64,000 bases of DNA from Meandrina meandrites (taxonomy: Eukaryota; Cnidaria; Anthozoa; Scleractinia; Meandrinidae): contig OY855903.1 in the NCBI GenBank assembly GCA_963693305.1, positions 49,549,150 through 49,613,149 on the forward strand. The letters run 5' to 3'. A program made the position numbers and the translations under genes. Below are positions 22,386-34,239 of the stretch, in pieces. Positions within the stretch are counted from its first letter, which is position 1, and each line of letters starts with the position of its first letter. The notes under the pieces are model-generated. The model was not told where the DNA came from, made no database searches, and saw only the letters and a list, made by a program, of their open reading frames with translations.

Positions 22386-23797
22386 TCAACGGCATCCACA
22401 CCCTTCCACGACCATGTCGTCCCACCTCCTACTCTTGACAACGCTGTCCTCCATGAAAAGTATCGTTATGGGTTGCAGAGTTGTTGGCACACAACAGACA
22501 GCTGGCACTGAATTGCTGTCAACAGAATGCGCGAGGGTCTGAATAGTGGCATGGTTTGTGGAATTCAAGCCAGCGTAGAGTGGAAATGGACATTCGCCCT
22601 TGCACTGATATGCATTATAACTGACCGGCGAAATGACGAAATTATTACTGCCATAAATTTCAGCAAAGTTGACCGTGAAAGAATGCCTTGCACAGTCAGG
22701 GGGGTTACTCGGCGTTGTCCTCACGGCGAGGTCTCCTATTGTACAAAACAAAATAAACATTATTTATCATTGTTGCAATAGTACTAGCTGCAGACTAACA
22801 GTGCTAGGTGGACAGGGTGGGAGACGATTTTACGAAGCTTAGGTTGGCATGAAGCCTATAACACATTATCAGAGTCCCACTACAACCGCAAAGCGCAAGA
22901 CATAAAAATCTGACGTTCTTCCTTCTTCTCAAGTATTTTGCCTGTTTTTTCCTCGAGGTATACAGGGGTGACCTTTGCACTCTGCTATAAGGCACTGACT
23001 CACGAACAGATAAGTTGCCGGGACATGTCGCAGAGGCATTGACCTAGAACAAAGCCACAACATGTCCAGACACGTGAAAATGCACTGATACGTTCCCTCG
23101 CGCGTGCTGACATTTTTATGGTGCTTCACGTGTCGCTGCAATATGAGCCAGCTACGTTTTTTTGTGGACGAACGTGTTGCAATTTTGTCCTTGATGGATC
23201 AGGAGTCTGTTTGAAGTAGCTTTGCTAGCGAAACCAGATACTTATGAATGAATCAATAATGAGTTAAATATACTTTTCTTTATACCCGATAAAAAAAGCC
23301 AAAAGACTGTAGAAGTGCGACTCTAGAAAATAGTTAAATTTATAATCCATTAAATATTTTTTTCCCGCGCGCGATTGATCGAAACACATCAAGTTATGCA
23401 GCCAAAACTGGGGAATCAGGTGATATTCTCCAAGTGATATCCCCCAGTTTCTGAACTTTCCGATTTGCGATGTGCCAATGCAAATCATCTCTTCCTAATA
23501 TTCCTGGTAGTGTATTTTGCCTCGATACGAAAACCTTCACTTTGAAGGGCGTGAATACCTCGGCTCGATGCTTTTACCTTTTTCCTCGGATTCATGGTCT
23601 TGTTTATTTTGTGCCTCGCGTATTTTTTTCTTATCTTCCTCGCTCAGGTTTGGGGGCTTTTTCAAGCCCAACATTTTCAGGAATTGCTTTCCCAGTGCTT
23701 TATTCATTTCCTGCCGATTATCGTCAGGCGACCCATCCTTTACTGCCAGGCAGATGGTTGCTCCAAATAACAAACACCACAGCGGAGCGGTAAACAT
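22386..23797 (-). CDS. BMP-like TGF-beta ligand with minimal propeptide, copy B
   Basis: Exons 23797-23578 and 22735-22386 join in phase 1 to give 189 residues, the same length as copy A. The signal peptide is identical; the propeptide keeps KALGKQFLKMLGLKKPPNLS. The mature domain has all seven cysteines and ends MVVEGCGCR. Against copy A, replacements cluster in the finger 1 tip/wrist (FAEIYGSNNFVISPV), the start of the helix-linked segment (HSVDS) and finger 2 (LFMEDSVVKSRRWDD), while the cysteine framework and NSTNHATIQTL core are unchanged. No RXXR site is present between the propeptide and the first Cys. The acceptor before the ATG is ccatttaag (23818), implying an upstream leader exon. 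Both copies being open argues that both are maintained. Receptor choice and activity are unknown. Confidence 0.8.
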
Positions 23798-23847
23798 TTT
23801 TGATCTAGTCGAACTTCCTTAAATGGGAAAGGCAAAAAAGTTAATGA

Positions 23848-23987
23848 ATGAATGAGCGAGCGAGCGAGCCAGCGAGCGAACGAAAGAACGAACGAACGAA
23901 CGAAAGAACGAACGAACGAACGAACGAACGAACGAACGAACGAACGAACGAACGAACGAACTAACGAACGAACGAACGAACGAACGA

Positions 23988-24083
<96 letters not shown>

Positions 24084-24172
24084 AAAAAGAACAAAACAAG
24101 AAGGAAGGAATGACGAACGAGCGAGCGAACGAACGAAAGAACGTAGGACAAACGAATGAACGAAAGGAGTGA
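23848..24172. repeat. GAAC/GAAA tetranucleotide array, unit B
   Basis: Runs of (gaac)n followed by a long (gaaa)n tract lie in the intron upstream of ligand exon 1, at the same place as the array in unit A but with a different dominant unit. Long frames crossing it are artefacts. Confidence 0.95.
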
Positions 24173-24607
24173 CCGGACGGATGGACTGGCTGATATTTGG
24201 AGGGATGAATGGATGATAAATGAATAAGAAACATAGATTAAACTCTAGTTCCGTTTGACGTTTGTTTCTATAGTATAGTTACTTTGGATATTTCAGTTAC
24301 CAGAGGCTAACGTTCCATGAAAAAGAAAAGAAAGATAGAAACAGGAAATACCTCAGAAATCTAGCCGTTTCACCAACAAGTCCACGTCAAAAGTAAAAAA
24401 AAAAAAAAAACGTGAAAGGGTTTATTGATAATACCCTCAACTTATCATGGGAGTGAATGGGAGTTTGTAAATAGGTACCGCTACGCATCGAAGGCAATTT
24501 GGTTTCTTTAACTGCCAATCTTAAAAGTTGAAAAAGCGTAATGCATTTGAATTTCATGTTGTATTGGTCATGAATGGAAAAAGTGCTATTAAAAGAAATC
24601 GTTTCCT

Positions 24608-24740
24608 CTGGATCAAATTTTATTATGCATCACCCGTCCGCAATAAGGGTTTTAAGCAGGTGTCGATCTCATTCATCAATGACCCCATTACTTCTCGGAA
24701 GTCATGAGGTGATGCGGTTGTCTTCAGGCATAAAAGGCAG
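24608..24740 (-). promoter_or_regulatory. highly conserved upstream block of ligand gene B
   Basis: Counterpart of 18230-18365. The 21-codon open frame is kept at 24688-24623 with a few residue changes. See the unit A entry for interpretation. Confidence 0.35.
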
Positions 24741-25871
24741 ACAATCTGAGAACTGCTCTTACAAAGTAATAGCCAATAAACCAGTCGACGAAATAAACAA
24801 GGTTGAAAAGTGAAGTGTATGACTGAAAAAGAAGTGCCAGTTTAGTATCTATAGTTTCAATTTGTAATAAAAGTTAATATTTTGGCTTTTGTCAAAATTT
24901 ACGCATCACTGACGTTTTAACGAGCGTATTACCTTTTTACTTTTAATAATTTTAAGCCTAGAACTTTATTTAAGATATTCTATTTAGTAAATCAGTGAGT
25001 CAGACTAAAATATTAGCAAGTTTTAAAAGGATTACGTGTTATCGAAGTGTGAAACAAAAGAAATCATATGGAGTTAAATTTGAAGACCGAGCATGGCGAC
25101 TTGGATTTCGACTTTTCTATAAACTTGCGTACATTGTGACAAAGCTATTCTGGGTAAAATAACATTTATGTATCTTGCTCGTTCTTAATTAATCACGAAG
25201 GCTGTGCAATGAATACAAGTTTCTTTCTCCGACAATTTTAGGATGAATAAGTTATACAGCGAGAGCTCACAATAAGGCTTTACATAAGTGAACAGAACTG
25301 AATCCAATGCAGCTTGGTGTTAACACACACCCACAAGCTCATGATACGAACATATCTAAAGATTACTGATTTTTACAATGAGCAACCTTAAGGAAACAAT
25401 TTCATCGACCAGAAAATTTAAAGAAAAGATATAAAAAAACAGTACCTAGTTGTTTCATTCAAGGGTATTTCTTAAATTAACAAGGACTTAACTAAAAATG
25501 TTTGGATACAATAAGTTCTAAATAACATATCACAAAACTGAACAAGAATGAATTCCATTGAGCCAAATATAATTAAAAAACCCGGCGAGGGTGGGAATAC
25601 TTTTAATCATAAAGGATTGCCACATTTGTGAAAAGAATTTCCGCGTGAATCAACAAAAAAAGATGAGAACATTAAGGTTATTTAAAAACATGAAGTGAAA
25701 CTTTCAAGTAAAAGTTTAACCTGAAGCTATTTTTGATGAATAACGTGCTTTTTCTTTAAGTTTGTTAAACATTTTAGCGAGAGGCGGACTTTTAATAATT
25801 GCTAATAAAAATGCAGTTAATTCATAAACAAGAGAGAATAAGCTTAGAACAACTAGTCAAGAGATACTTAC

Positions 25872-25996
25872 GATTCCAGTCTTAGCTTCAAGGAAACTGT
25901 TAGAACAGTGATGAACTTACCCTGCTTTAAAACGACTTAAGTCTTTAAGGAATAAATTTTTCATAGCTTGCAGTAATTCTCGATCGTCTTTATTGC
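25872..25996 (-). other. candidate 5' non-coding exon of ligand gene B
   Basis: A 125-base block identical in length to the unit A copy, with ccttttaag acceptor and GTAAGTATC donor on the minus strand, about 2 kb upstream of coding exon 1. Confidence 0.4.
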
Positions 25997-26069
25997 CTTA
26001 AAAGGAAAAGAACAACTAGTAAGTTCAAGAGTTCAAGAATCTACCCGCGTTCAAACCAAATCCAACCAC

Positions 26070-26115
26070 ATACACCCACACACACACACATACACACATA
26101 CACACACACACACAA
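26070..26115. repeat. CA dinucleotide-rich tract
   Basis: Interrupted (CA)n with occasional TA, followed by an A run. Confidence 0.9.
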
Positions 26116-26699
26116 AAAAAAACCTAAAGGAAAATGAAATGCACAGAAAAGACCTGCTCACTTATGACCATAACTATTGTTTTTTTCCCTTTTCAACTAT
26201 ACCTGGAATGAGATAGATAGTCAGTTTCATTATACAATGAATTTCTACAGTAGAGCCTTCGAGTGTGACCACCCAAAGTGTCATGCTGAGTTGCAAGCTT
26301 ACGCCTGGTTGTCACTTACACGGTCTTTAAATCGCTTGTATAAGGGTTGAATTGTAGAGCCATGATTGTAAGCAATCGGAATTCAAATTCTACTAAATTT
26401 TACTAAATTTTTAGTACGGCGGGCGCGTGTTATATCAATTTGTCGATGTCGGCAAAAAGTCAAAACTCTATGCATCGTGTGGCTACAATAGATTTCAGGT
26501 AAGCTAGTATGAATACTCTCTTTATTTCAGGGCATAAAATGGTTGCTTACGGAAGTGGCAAAAAAAAAAAAAAACTTAAAGACTTTTCATCAAGTGGCCG
26601 CAGATAAAAGGTCTTGAGTATGTTGATTTGCCTAAAAAAAAAATTGCAGTAACCTTAAAGAGTCGGTGACCAAAATAGTGTTTTTAACAGGTTCCCGCG

Positions 26700-28780
26700 T
26701 GTTTCCATTGTTCGTCTCATTGGTGGATGAACCCGTATTTTACAAACATCGTGAATAGAAACGTTCTTTCGAAACATAAGAGAAAAGAAAACTTTGTTCT
26801 GCTGTAAGGGGACGAAAATTAAATTGAACGAAATCAACAGAGGAATGGAAAGGTACATCGACCAACAAGTTTGATTCATCATCTAGATTAAGTTTCCTTA
26901 AATATACGAGTGTCACGATATTAACTGAAGATATCACCTCTACATAGTGAAGTAAAATAAAATGAAATCAATCGTAAGTTGAAAGGAACAATATGCATCT
27001 CAAATCGCGACCGCACAACTGCGTGTAATTAATGTAATGATGGAGTCACAATAGTTCAATATGAAATAACATCTCTTTAGAGTTTCCAGAACAAGCCAGT
27101 GGTTAATAGGATCCAGTGCGACCTAATACTATTCAAAACCACGCGTCAATGGTATATCACCTTCTTTAATGGCTCTTACTATCCAAACTTCTAGAAAATA
27201 ATTTAACTGAAACAAACATCAAAGCAGAGAGTACTAATACGTTTCTTAGCTGTTATTGTTAGAGGAGTGATGAATTAATTTCATATAGTGATACCAGCAA
27301 ACTGTGATTTTTGGTTGTCGATTTAAGTATGAGGTAAAGTGAAATAACACTAATAATAGTGAAAATGGATTAAAGAATCGACCCCTTCCAGTTAGGTTTC
27401 GACCACAGTTTTGATGATAATATTGAAGGGGTCTTATGATAGTAAAATATACTCGATACTAATACTAATACTCGATCTCGATCTGTGTTCTTAATAATCA
27501 ATTTTTCCCTTATTCAATTTCTCTTTTAGTATTCTAGTAAGTCAATTTTCTTTGTCACTGGTAAAACGGGCGATTCGCTTAACTCTTGAGCTTCCACCTT
27601 ACTCCTTTTTCATTTAGCCAGTTAATAAGACGAACAAAAATTACCGGTTGGTAAAAACTTGGTATTATCAAGGCGAAATAAATTTCGTCAACCATCTAAC
27701 AATATTTTTTCAAAAATAGAAGTGGTTAAGAATCCTTTTAACTGTTAGCTTTAATTCTGGTCTCAGATGAATTGCTTTTTTGAAGCTGGGATAAGAATAA
27801 TCTTAAGATGTTCGTACCGCTGGCGCGTGTCTTCGACTAGCGTCAGGTCGCATTAAAATCTTTTGAAACTTGTTCTTTACGATCTCAATGGCTACGTAGT
27901 AGTGCTGAGTGGCCCATTCATTCTGGCACTATCAAATGAAAAGATTTCTCGAAAAACAAAACAAAAAAAAACGCCTATAGATTGCGCATCTGTCACAAAT
28001 CAAAAGAGATGTTACTTCACGTGGCACTCTATTAGATCACATGCAGCCGCGCGGTCGAAATTTGAGCTACATATTAATCAATCCTTTTGTCTTACAATTA
28101 TCTTTGTTTTAATTTCTAAATTTTAATTTCATTTTATTTTACTTTACTGTGTCGAGGCAATAGAAGCTTCTGCCTTTAAGGGTTTGTAAAATATTCATTT
28201 TTTTAGCGTTCATGACACTCCCGATGGACGTAAATTTAACAAAGCTTTCTATATAAAACAAGACCAAAACAGGACATGTGTTGCTCAGTGGCCGATGTAT
28301 CCCTTTTTTTAATCTGCTCATTTCGTCCTCCTGTGTTTTCGTTGGCTGCAGTCTTCCTTTTCGTGTGCGTCGAACAATCCGGTTCAATTCACAATGTCTT
28401 TGAAATAATGGGTGATTGGTGAATGAGATCAACAATGGGGACGTACAGCAACCTGTTAGAAACAATTGTATTTCTGACACGTACACTCGAAGCTTACAGT
28501 CGAACGACATGTGCCATTACCACTATCAAGCGACTGCCAAGCATTAAATGCATTCAGGAACTCTCTATAGCTAGGCAATCGTATCTGTTTTAGTCAAACC
28601 CGACCACTTGATTTATTTGTCTTAAAGTTACATTTTGCTTTATGCCGTGAATTGTGTTTATGCGCTGAAATCTTTGGAGCTGTAAGATACATACAGTTCT
28701 GATTGTGTTCTTTCTAGAGATCGATAGTTTGTTTGGAGCATGGTATGCGTACACTTTACTTATATGGAATTTTAGTCAAT
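26700..28780. other. intergenic, no supported gene
   Basis: Distal part of unit B plus unique sequence. Minus-strand fragments at 26940-26655 and 28510-28139 have protein-like composition but are broken by stops or frame changes and match no family I recognise. Confidence 0.4.
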
Positions 28781-28789
28781 CCATTGTTA

Positions 28790-29560
28790 TACTTTATAAA
28801 TTACGATTGCTTTCAATCATGGTCCTCTATTAATCAGGAGTTTGTCCACACATTTGGCAGGGGCATCAACCGTGAAAACCCCACAGCAATTTATTGTGCG
28901 GTGAATTGACCTCTCGTACTGAAGCGGCCATCACGCCTAAAAGCCCAACTCGGCATGACATTTTTTGGGATGTTCTATTGCAATTCTTGGAAAAGGAAAA
29001 GCAGTTTTCTTTCCTTCCGGGCGTAGATCAAAAAAAGAAAAAAGAAGGAAACTATAAGTAGAAGGAAAGGAAGTCTTTATTCTGACAGGTTGAGCAGGTG
29101 GATTGTCGAACTCTTGAACTTTTCAGTTCATTTCTCCTTTTAAGAATGTTAGCCCAATCGGAAATTACATCTAGCCATAAAAAATGTATTTTTTAAAGGC
29201 TTTTAACAGATTTTTTAACATAGAGTAAATTCATCACTCTTTTAAAGGTTTCCTTGAAGATTAGGCCGCCATCGTAAGTTTCTCTTGATTAGTCTTTCTA
29301 AGCTCTCGCTCTTGTAAATGAATTCACAGTGTTTTTATTTTCATTTTAAAAGTTTGCCTTTTGTTAAAATATTTAATGAGCTACATGGCAAATCACGCCG
29401 GCTACAGCTACGAGTTAAACTTTAGACTTTTTTAACATTTTCCTTTCATTTTCTTTACTTTTAAGTCACTTTGGTTGATTCACGTGGAAATTGTTTTCAC
29501 AAAAGTTACAATCCAAAAAATAATATTTAAAAGCATTCGTACACTTGCCTAGTAGTTTTC
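28790..29560 (+). repeat. inverted degraded copy of the ligand upstream region
   Basis: Read on the minus strand, this stretch aligns in reverse order with unit A around 19.2-19.9 kb: cgattgctttcaatcatg, the 125-base exon-like block (29145-29273) and the ttgattcacg tract. It shows that part of the locus was also duplicated in inverse orientation. No ligand coding exon was found with it. Confidence 0.55.
29145..29273 (+). other. inverted copy of the candidate leader exon
   Basis: The ccttttaag acceptor and GTAAGTTTC donor are both retained on the plus strand although the sequence between has diverged. Confidence 0.3.
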
Positions 29561-30324
29561 GTTCCATTTTGCCCCATGAATGTTCTTTTTCAGTATCGTA
29601 ATATCTTATTACATTAACTGACAACTCTTTAAAATCCATTGTTTCAAAGAAAATTAAATTGTAAATTGATAAAAATCTGATACGAAACGACTACAAGTTG
29701 AAACAATTTCCCTATTGTAACAGCTACTTTGTAAACTCTTCTGTTATGTGAAATCTTACTGCGCAGTTCTCATCGTATAACTCACTGTTAGGGACCTTTA
29801 GCAGTGATGACGAAAACGTGAACGTTACCGACCGGAAGTTGAGAAAATGAGCCTCGATGATACCACGCAAGCGCAATCAAGTACGACTCGGCGTCCACAC
29901 CTCGTTCAGGACGCCATTTCCCGCCATTTGCGGTCTTGAGGTGAACGAGTGTCATTCTCCTCTAATTTTTACTGACTTATTTTGGAGATTTCTTCAATCT
30001 GAAGGGTCGGTTAATGAATAAGATAGGGACGTAAGTTATTTTATCGGGCTGTGAAGAAAAAAAATTGAATTTTTTTCAAGATGCAGGAAGATTACATAAA
30101 CCATAAGTGTGTCGCATGCTGTGAACTGCATTTCATTCTAGCCTTGAATTTATTTATTGAATTTGTGCTTAACGGATCGACTTAGCTTAGGTCTGTATCG
30201 CTTTATAGCTCACTTGTCGTTGATGGAATACTGAATAAAGCCTTAATTGTTGTAGAGGATAATTTTTTTCCATTGAAAAATTGCCAAAACGTTTGACTGT
30301 TTTTTTCTCTGTTTTGTTTTGATC

Positions 30325-30490
30325 TGAGTTTGGTGTGAGTGGTTTGAATTCTGTTCCAGTGGTTTTGAATTTGATGTGACTCGAGTGAGTGATTTGAATT
30401 CGGTGCGAGTGTTTTTGATGAATTTGGTATGAGTGATTTAAATTAGATGTGGGCGTTTTTGAATTTTGTGTGAGTTCTTTAAATACTGTG
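30325..30490. repeat. degenerate tandem repeat of about 27 bases
   Basis: Variants of gtgngagtgntttgaattt recur about six times with uneven spacing. Confidence 0.5.
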
Positions 30491-31239
30491 TGCACTTATA
30501 TGGGCCTTCGTAATAGCAAATAGTGGTTAAAAAAAAAACATTTTTCTTGTTGACTTTCACATAAGACACTCGCCCACATAACCGGTCTGCTAAAGTGTTT
30601 ATGTTTCCCACCGCCGTGAACGACGGTCACGTCCTAGGGTCCACTAGGTCAAACAAGACCTCGTCCACGTTCGCAGCGTCAGTGTTAAAGATCCGTATTA
30701 TATCTCTCAGACAGTACGCCCGCTGTGTTTGGTTTATTTCAAGGGCCGTATTGTACAGTACCGCCCGCGAAATTCCAGGGTTCTCCTGATGCCATCAGTT
30801 TAGTAAATTAAAATGCCTTTCGAAAAAAAAAAATGTAAAGCTACTTATTAAGGAAATAGGGCGTTCCAAACTTCAAACGTGTCCTTTTCAGAGCTTTTAA
30901 AAACCGAAAACGTCCCCGATGCAGCACATGTACAGCAATCCGAACTTCACTCAAGTGAGGAACTTGACAATTTTTTTCGCTGGTGAAAGGTTAACGAGTC
31001 AATTTCTGAAGGTGAAAGATAAAAAGAGTTTTGTCAAGAGAAAGACAATTTAAAAATGTACCTGCATGCTGCTGTTCTTGACGATGAAGTTTAAGTTCGA
31101 TAATGCACTCATTTTCAAACAAGGGTACAACGTGTTTCAGGTTTGCCTCAGTTTATCTACACTGCTTCCATGCTTTCTATTGTAGTTTCTACTGTAATTC
31201 AGTTCTGTTGTAATATTTGTTTTGGATCTTGACTTAATT

Positions 31240-31480
31240 CTGTGTCAATTTCCGTCATTTTCTGACTTTCTAAGAAAGTGGTAAAATACAAGATGACAGA
31301 TCAAATATAGCTGCTCTAATGACGTCATATGATGTCATGTTGTAGAGTGAGCGAAGGGCTTTCTCCGAAATGCAATATAATTTTGCTGTGCCTTAAAAGA
31401 ACGACAATCTCTGGGGTGACTCATTCCCCCCTTATACCATGATAGTAGAATGGATTTGCTTGTTCGTCCAAGGGTTAATG
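31240..31480 (-). mobile_element. MITE relative of 42550-42730
   Basis: Reverse complement begins TTAACCCTTGGACGAACAAG and shares ATATTGCATT, AGAAAGCCCTT and CATATGACGTC with 42550-42730. Non-coding. Confidence 0.5.
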
Positions 31481-32701
31481 AATGGGCAGTAAGAAAAAAA
31501 GTACAAGCGACGAATTAACTCAGCCTCGTTTTTATTGTATTCTTCCTGTTAAAGAAACCCATTAAGCGGATAAACCCGTCACCTTGCCTGGAATATTTCA
31601 TGAAATGGAAAAAAAAATTCTTTGTTTCCCGAGGTCGTTCCTTTACATGTAATCCGGCTCCGCACCTGATGAGAGAATTGAAAGCAATGTTTTATTCACT
31701 CTTTCCAGGCTTAGTGTAAATAGTGGGATAATTAATACCTTCATATGTGCGAACATTTTGCTCATTTGTAGTATTTTACTACTACAACAACGACGCAAAT
31801 CGTAAAATCTCCGCGAGCATTCTTTGTACATGTTAAACCGTCGAATAAAGTGTATATATTCGTTCTCTTGAACTCTCGCCTTCTCTTGAACTGGAGCAAT
31901 GGTGGAATAATATGCTATTTTCAAAGGTTCAGCAATGGAAAAAATGAATCTACCAATATCATATAACAAATAAATGCACTTTTATCATTATTCTGGGTAA
32001 GAATGCTTTCCGTTCTTGTCAGGAATTGATGACCATGCAGATGGCCAGGGGAAACCAGAGGAAAAAGGGAAGAAACAATACAAAGGGGGCAGCTTGGCCA
32101 AAATTATCTCTGACCTTTACAGCAAACATGACTAGGTGATAAGGTGAGCAGTACCACTCAATTACCAAAATGTGTAGTTTCTTTTGCTCAGTTTCTTTTT
32201 TTTTTCAATGTTCGGTCGAGAGTATAACCACTATTCATTAAAGGTGAAATTATTATGACCACAGGTCTGTAAAAGATGATGTTTACGATGTGTGTTTTGT
32301 GTCAAATCTACAATAATATAGATCTGAGAGCATGCCAAAAAATGAAGACAGTAGATCACAATTTGGGAGTAAAGATGCAAAATCCAGTATTTTATGGAGC
32401 ATTTCTCGCGATCAGTCGGATCAAGCCGAGGTCAGTCGTTACAAAAGTCGTTCAGTCGTTACACAACTTGTCTGCCTGTGGTTTCTTGAGGCGTAGCCGA
32501 GTGCATCTCTAGCTCGGCTGCTGCTTTCTAAGAGACGACAGGAACAAGTGAAATTGTGGCTGAAGTCATTTTGCTAGAACTAGATCTATTTGGGCTGCAA
32601 AATAAATATGCACTAAGCGGCTGGTGACTCTGCTGCATTTTTGCGGTCCTTTAAATGCTTTGCTGACCTAGAAATTAACTTTGATGGATAATTTACTATT
32701 T

Positions 32702-32809
32702 AACAATTAGATTATGAGCTCGAGATTTCTATGAGGTGATAGTTGATGAGGCCGCAGGCCGAATCAACTATTACCTCATGGAAATTGAGAGCGAATAATC
32801 TAATTGTTT
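32702..32809. repeat. imperfect palindrome with GGCCGCAGGCC centre
   Basis: AACAATTAGATTAT at the left pairs with ATAATCTAATTGTT at the right, and the inner arms ATGAGGTGATAGTTGAT and ATCAACTATTACCTCAT pair around the GC-rich centre. Likely a small foldback transposon. Confidence 0.65.
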
Positions 32810-33224
32810 TAGTAGAATTCTGACTGAAATAAACGCAAATAATGGTTTCTAATTATTTTCCTACGCATTATCGAACTTAACGTTTTAACAAAATCGCACG
32901 CATTGAATTGTCCTTGGTAAATTTGCAGTTGTTTACGCGCGTGCACCCGTTTTTCAATAATTTCAAGCTTTTAAAGTCAAGAAACCGCTAATGTCCTTCT
33001 TTTCCAAAACTTCGGAAAAACGATAAAAACGTCGCATTTTGTGGACGACCTTCGGCAACTGCACACTAATGGCTGATAGTGTGCAATAGCTCAGCCAATC
33101 ACATTGCAGCATTTGCATTAGTGTATTGGTAGAATTCTACTAATATTACTTAGAGTTGAGTGGTCTAATCCGGCCATTTTGTTGTTCCACTTTCCGTACT
33201 TATTTTCTTCTGTTCTTGAGTGTA

Positions 33225-33509
<285 letters not shown>

Positions 33510-33810
33510 ATGTCTTATTTTTTCCCAAGAGTGCACGGTAAGGAATCCTGCAATCTGATTGGTTCTTATTTTCAACTCTCGTCGCGGCTTTTAAATTGCG
33601 TTTGACTTGCAGTGAAACCCCGATAAAATGTACTTCTGCTCGCTTTAGCAGGGTAACTATATACCTTGTCTGTTCCAGCTCAATTTACTGTTGGTATTTA
33701 TTATTGTCCAGGCTAAAGCATACCGTTCACTATGCCGCTATTCATTAAAAGGGGTAAGTTATATTGGAGTTTCACTGTGTCACAGGAAACAAGCAATTAT
33801 TTAAACTCTT

Positions 33811-34239
33811 TTAAGCCTTGATGGCAGTATTGATTTCGTTTCCTGTTAGGTCTCGTATCTTATCCTCACCCTTACCTGGAGCATTACACATATCACTGTC
33901 ACAGCAGGTCTGCACACATTCAGTAACGATACCGAGCCCTTCTGCCATCGCATGTGCTGTGACAAGGCCGCAAATGTTTTGGTTGCACTCAGCAAAGGAT
34001 CTAGTGCATTTCATCAACCTTACTTCTCGATGAGGGCTTAAGGCGAAAGTTAAAAACCCACATCTGTCGTATTCAGCTGTGCAATCCACATCCCCGTTAC
34101 TGAAGTGCGGATCAGGCACATGGTGTCCATCTATAGTAAACCCTGCATGGCACTTAATGTTAACCTTTTCTGTTATGACGGCGGAAAGACCAAACAGAAG
34201 CAACAGGAACTGCAAGTGAAAAAAAGTGAACACTACCAC
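33811..34239 (-). CDS. secreted Ly6/uPAR (LU, three-finger) domain protein
   Basis: The frame encodes a hydrophobic leader (FLLLLFGLSAVIT) and one LU domain with ten cysteines ending in the diagnostic CCDSDMCN motif. There is no hydrophobic tail for a GPI anchor; the C-terminus is charged, so a secreted form is likely. A good acceptor (tttttttcacttgcag) lies at 34210, so the true protein probably begins in an upstream exon and this is the last exon, 34209-33811, in phase 0. An in-frame ATG at 34239 would give a plausible signal peptide by itself. LU proteins bind receptors, proteases or each other; the ligand of this one is unknown. Confidence 0.65.
   Translation of the reverse strand: MVVFTFFHLQFLLLLFGLSAVITEKVNIKCHAGFTIDGHHVPDPHFSNGDVDCTAEYDRCGFLTFALSPHREVRLMKCTRSFAECNQNICGLVTAHAMAEGLGIVTECVQTCCDSDMCNAPGKGEDKIRDLTGNEINTAIKA

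Larger units (their letters stand above)
22150..27880. repeat. tandem duplication unit B (BMP-like ligand locus)
   Basis: Second copy of the 15.3-21.4 kb unit in the same orientation. It differs by indels, notably absence of about 270 bases corresponding to 17800-18050, absence of the extra 125-base block and expansion of a CA repeat at about 26070-26115. Confidence 0.85.
29570..33220. other. long intergenic stretch
   Basis: No gene recognised. Holds a degenerate repeat at 30325-30490, a MITE relative at 31240-31480 and a palindromic element at 32702-32809. The CpG-containing tract at 29800-29950 resembles a transposon end but has no partner that I could find. Confidence 0.4.

Noticed and set aside
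26655..26940. Possible remnant of a TGF-beta propeptide arm upstream of ligand B
   Set aside because: Protein-like in two alternating frames but with no recognisable propeptide motif and no counterpart in unit A.
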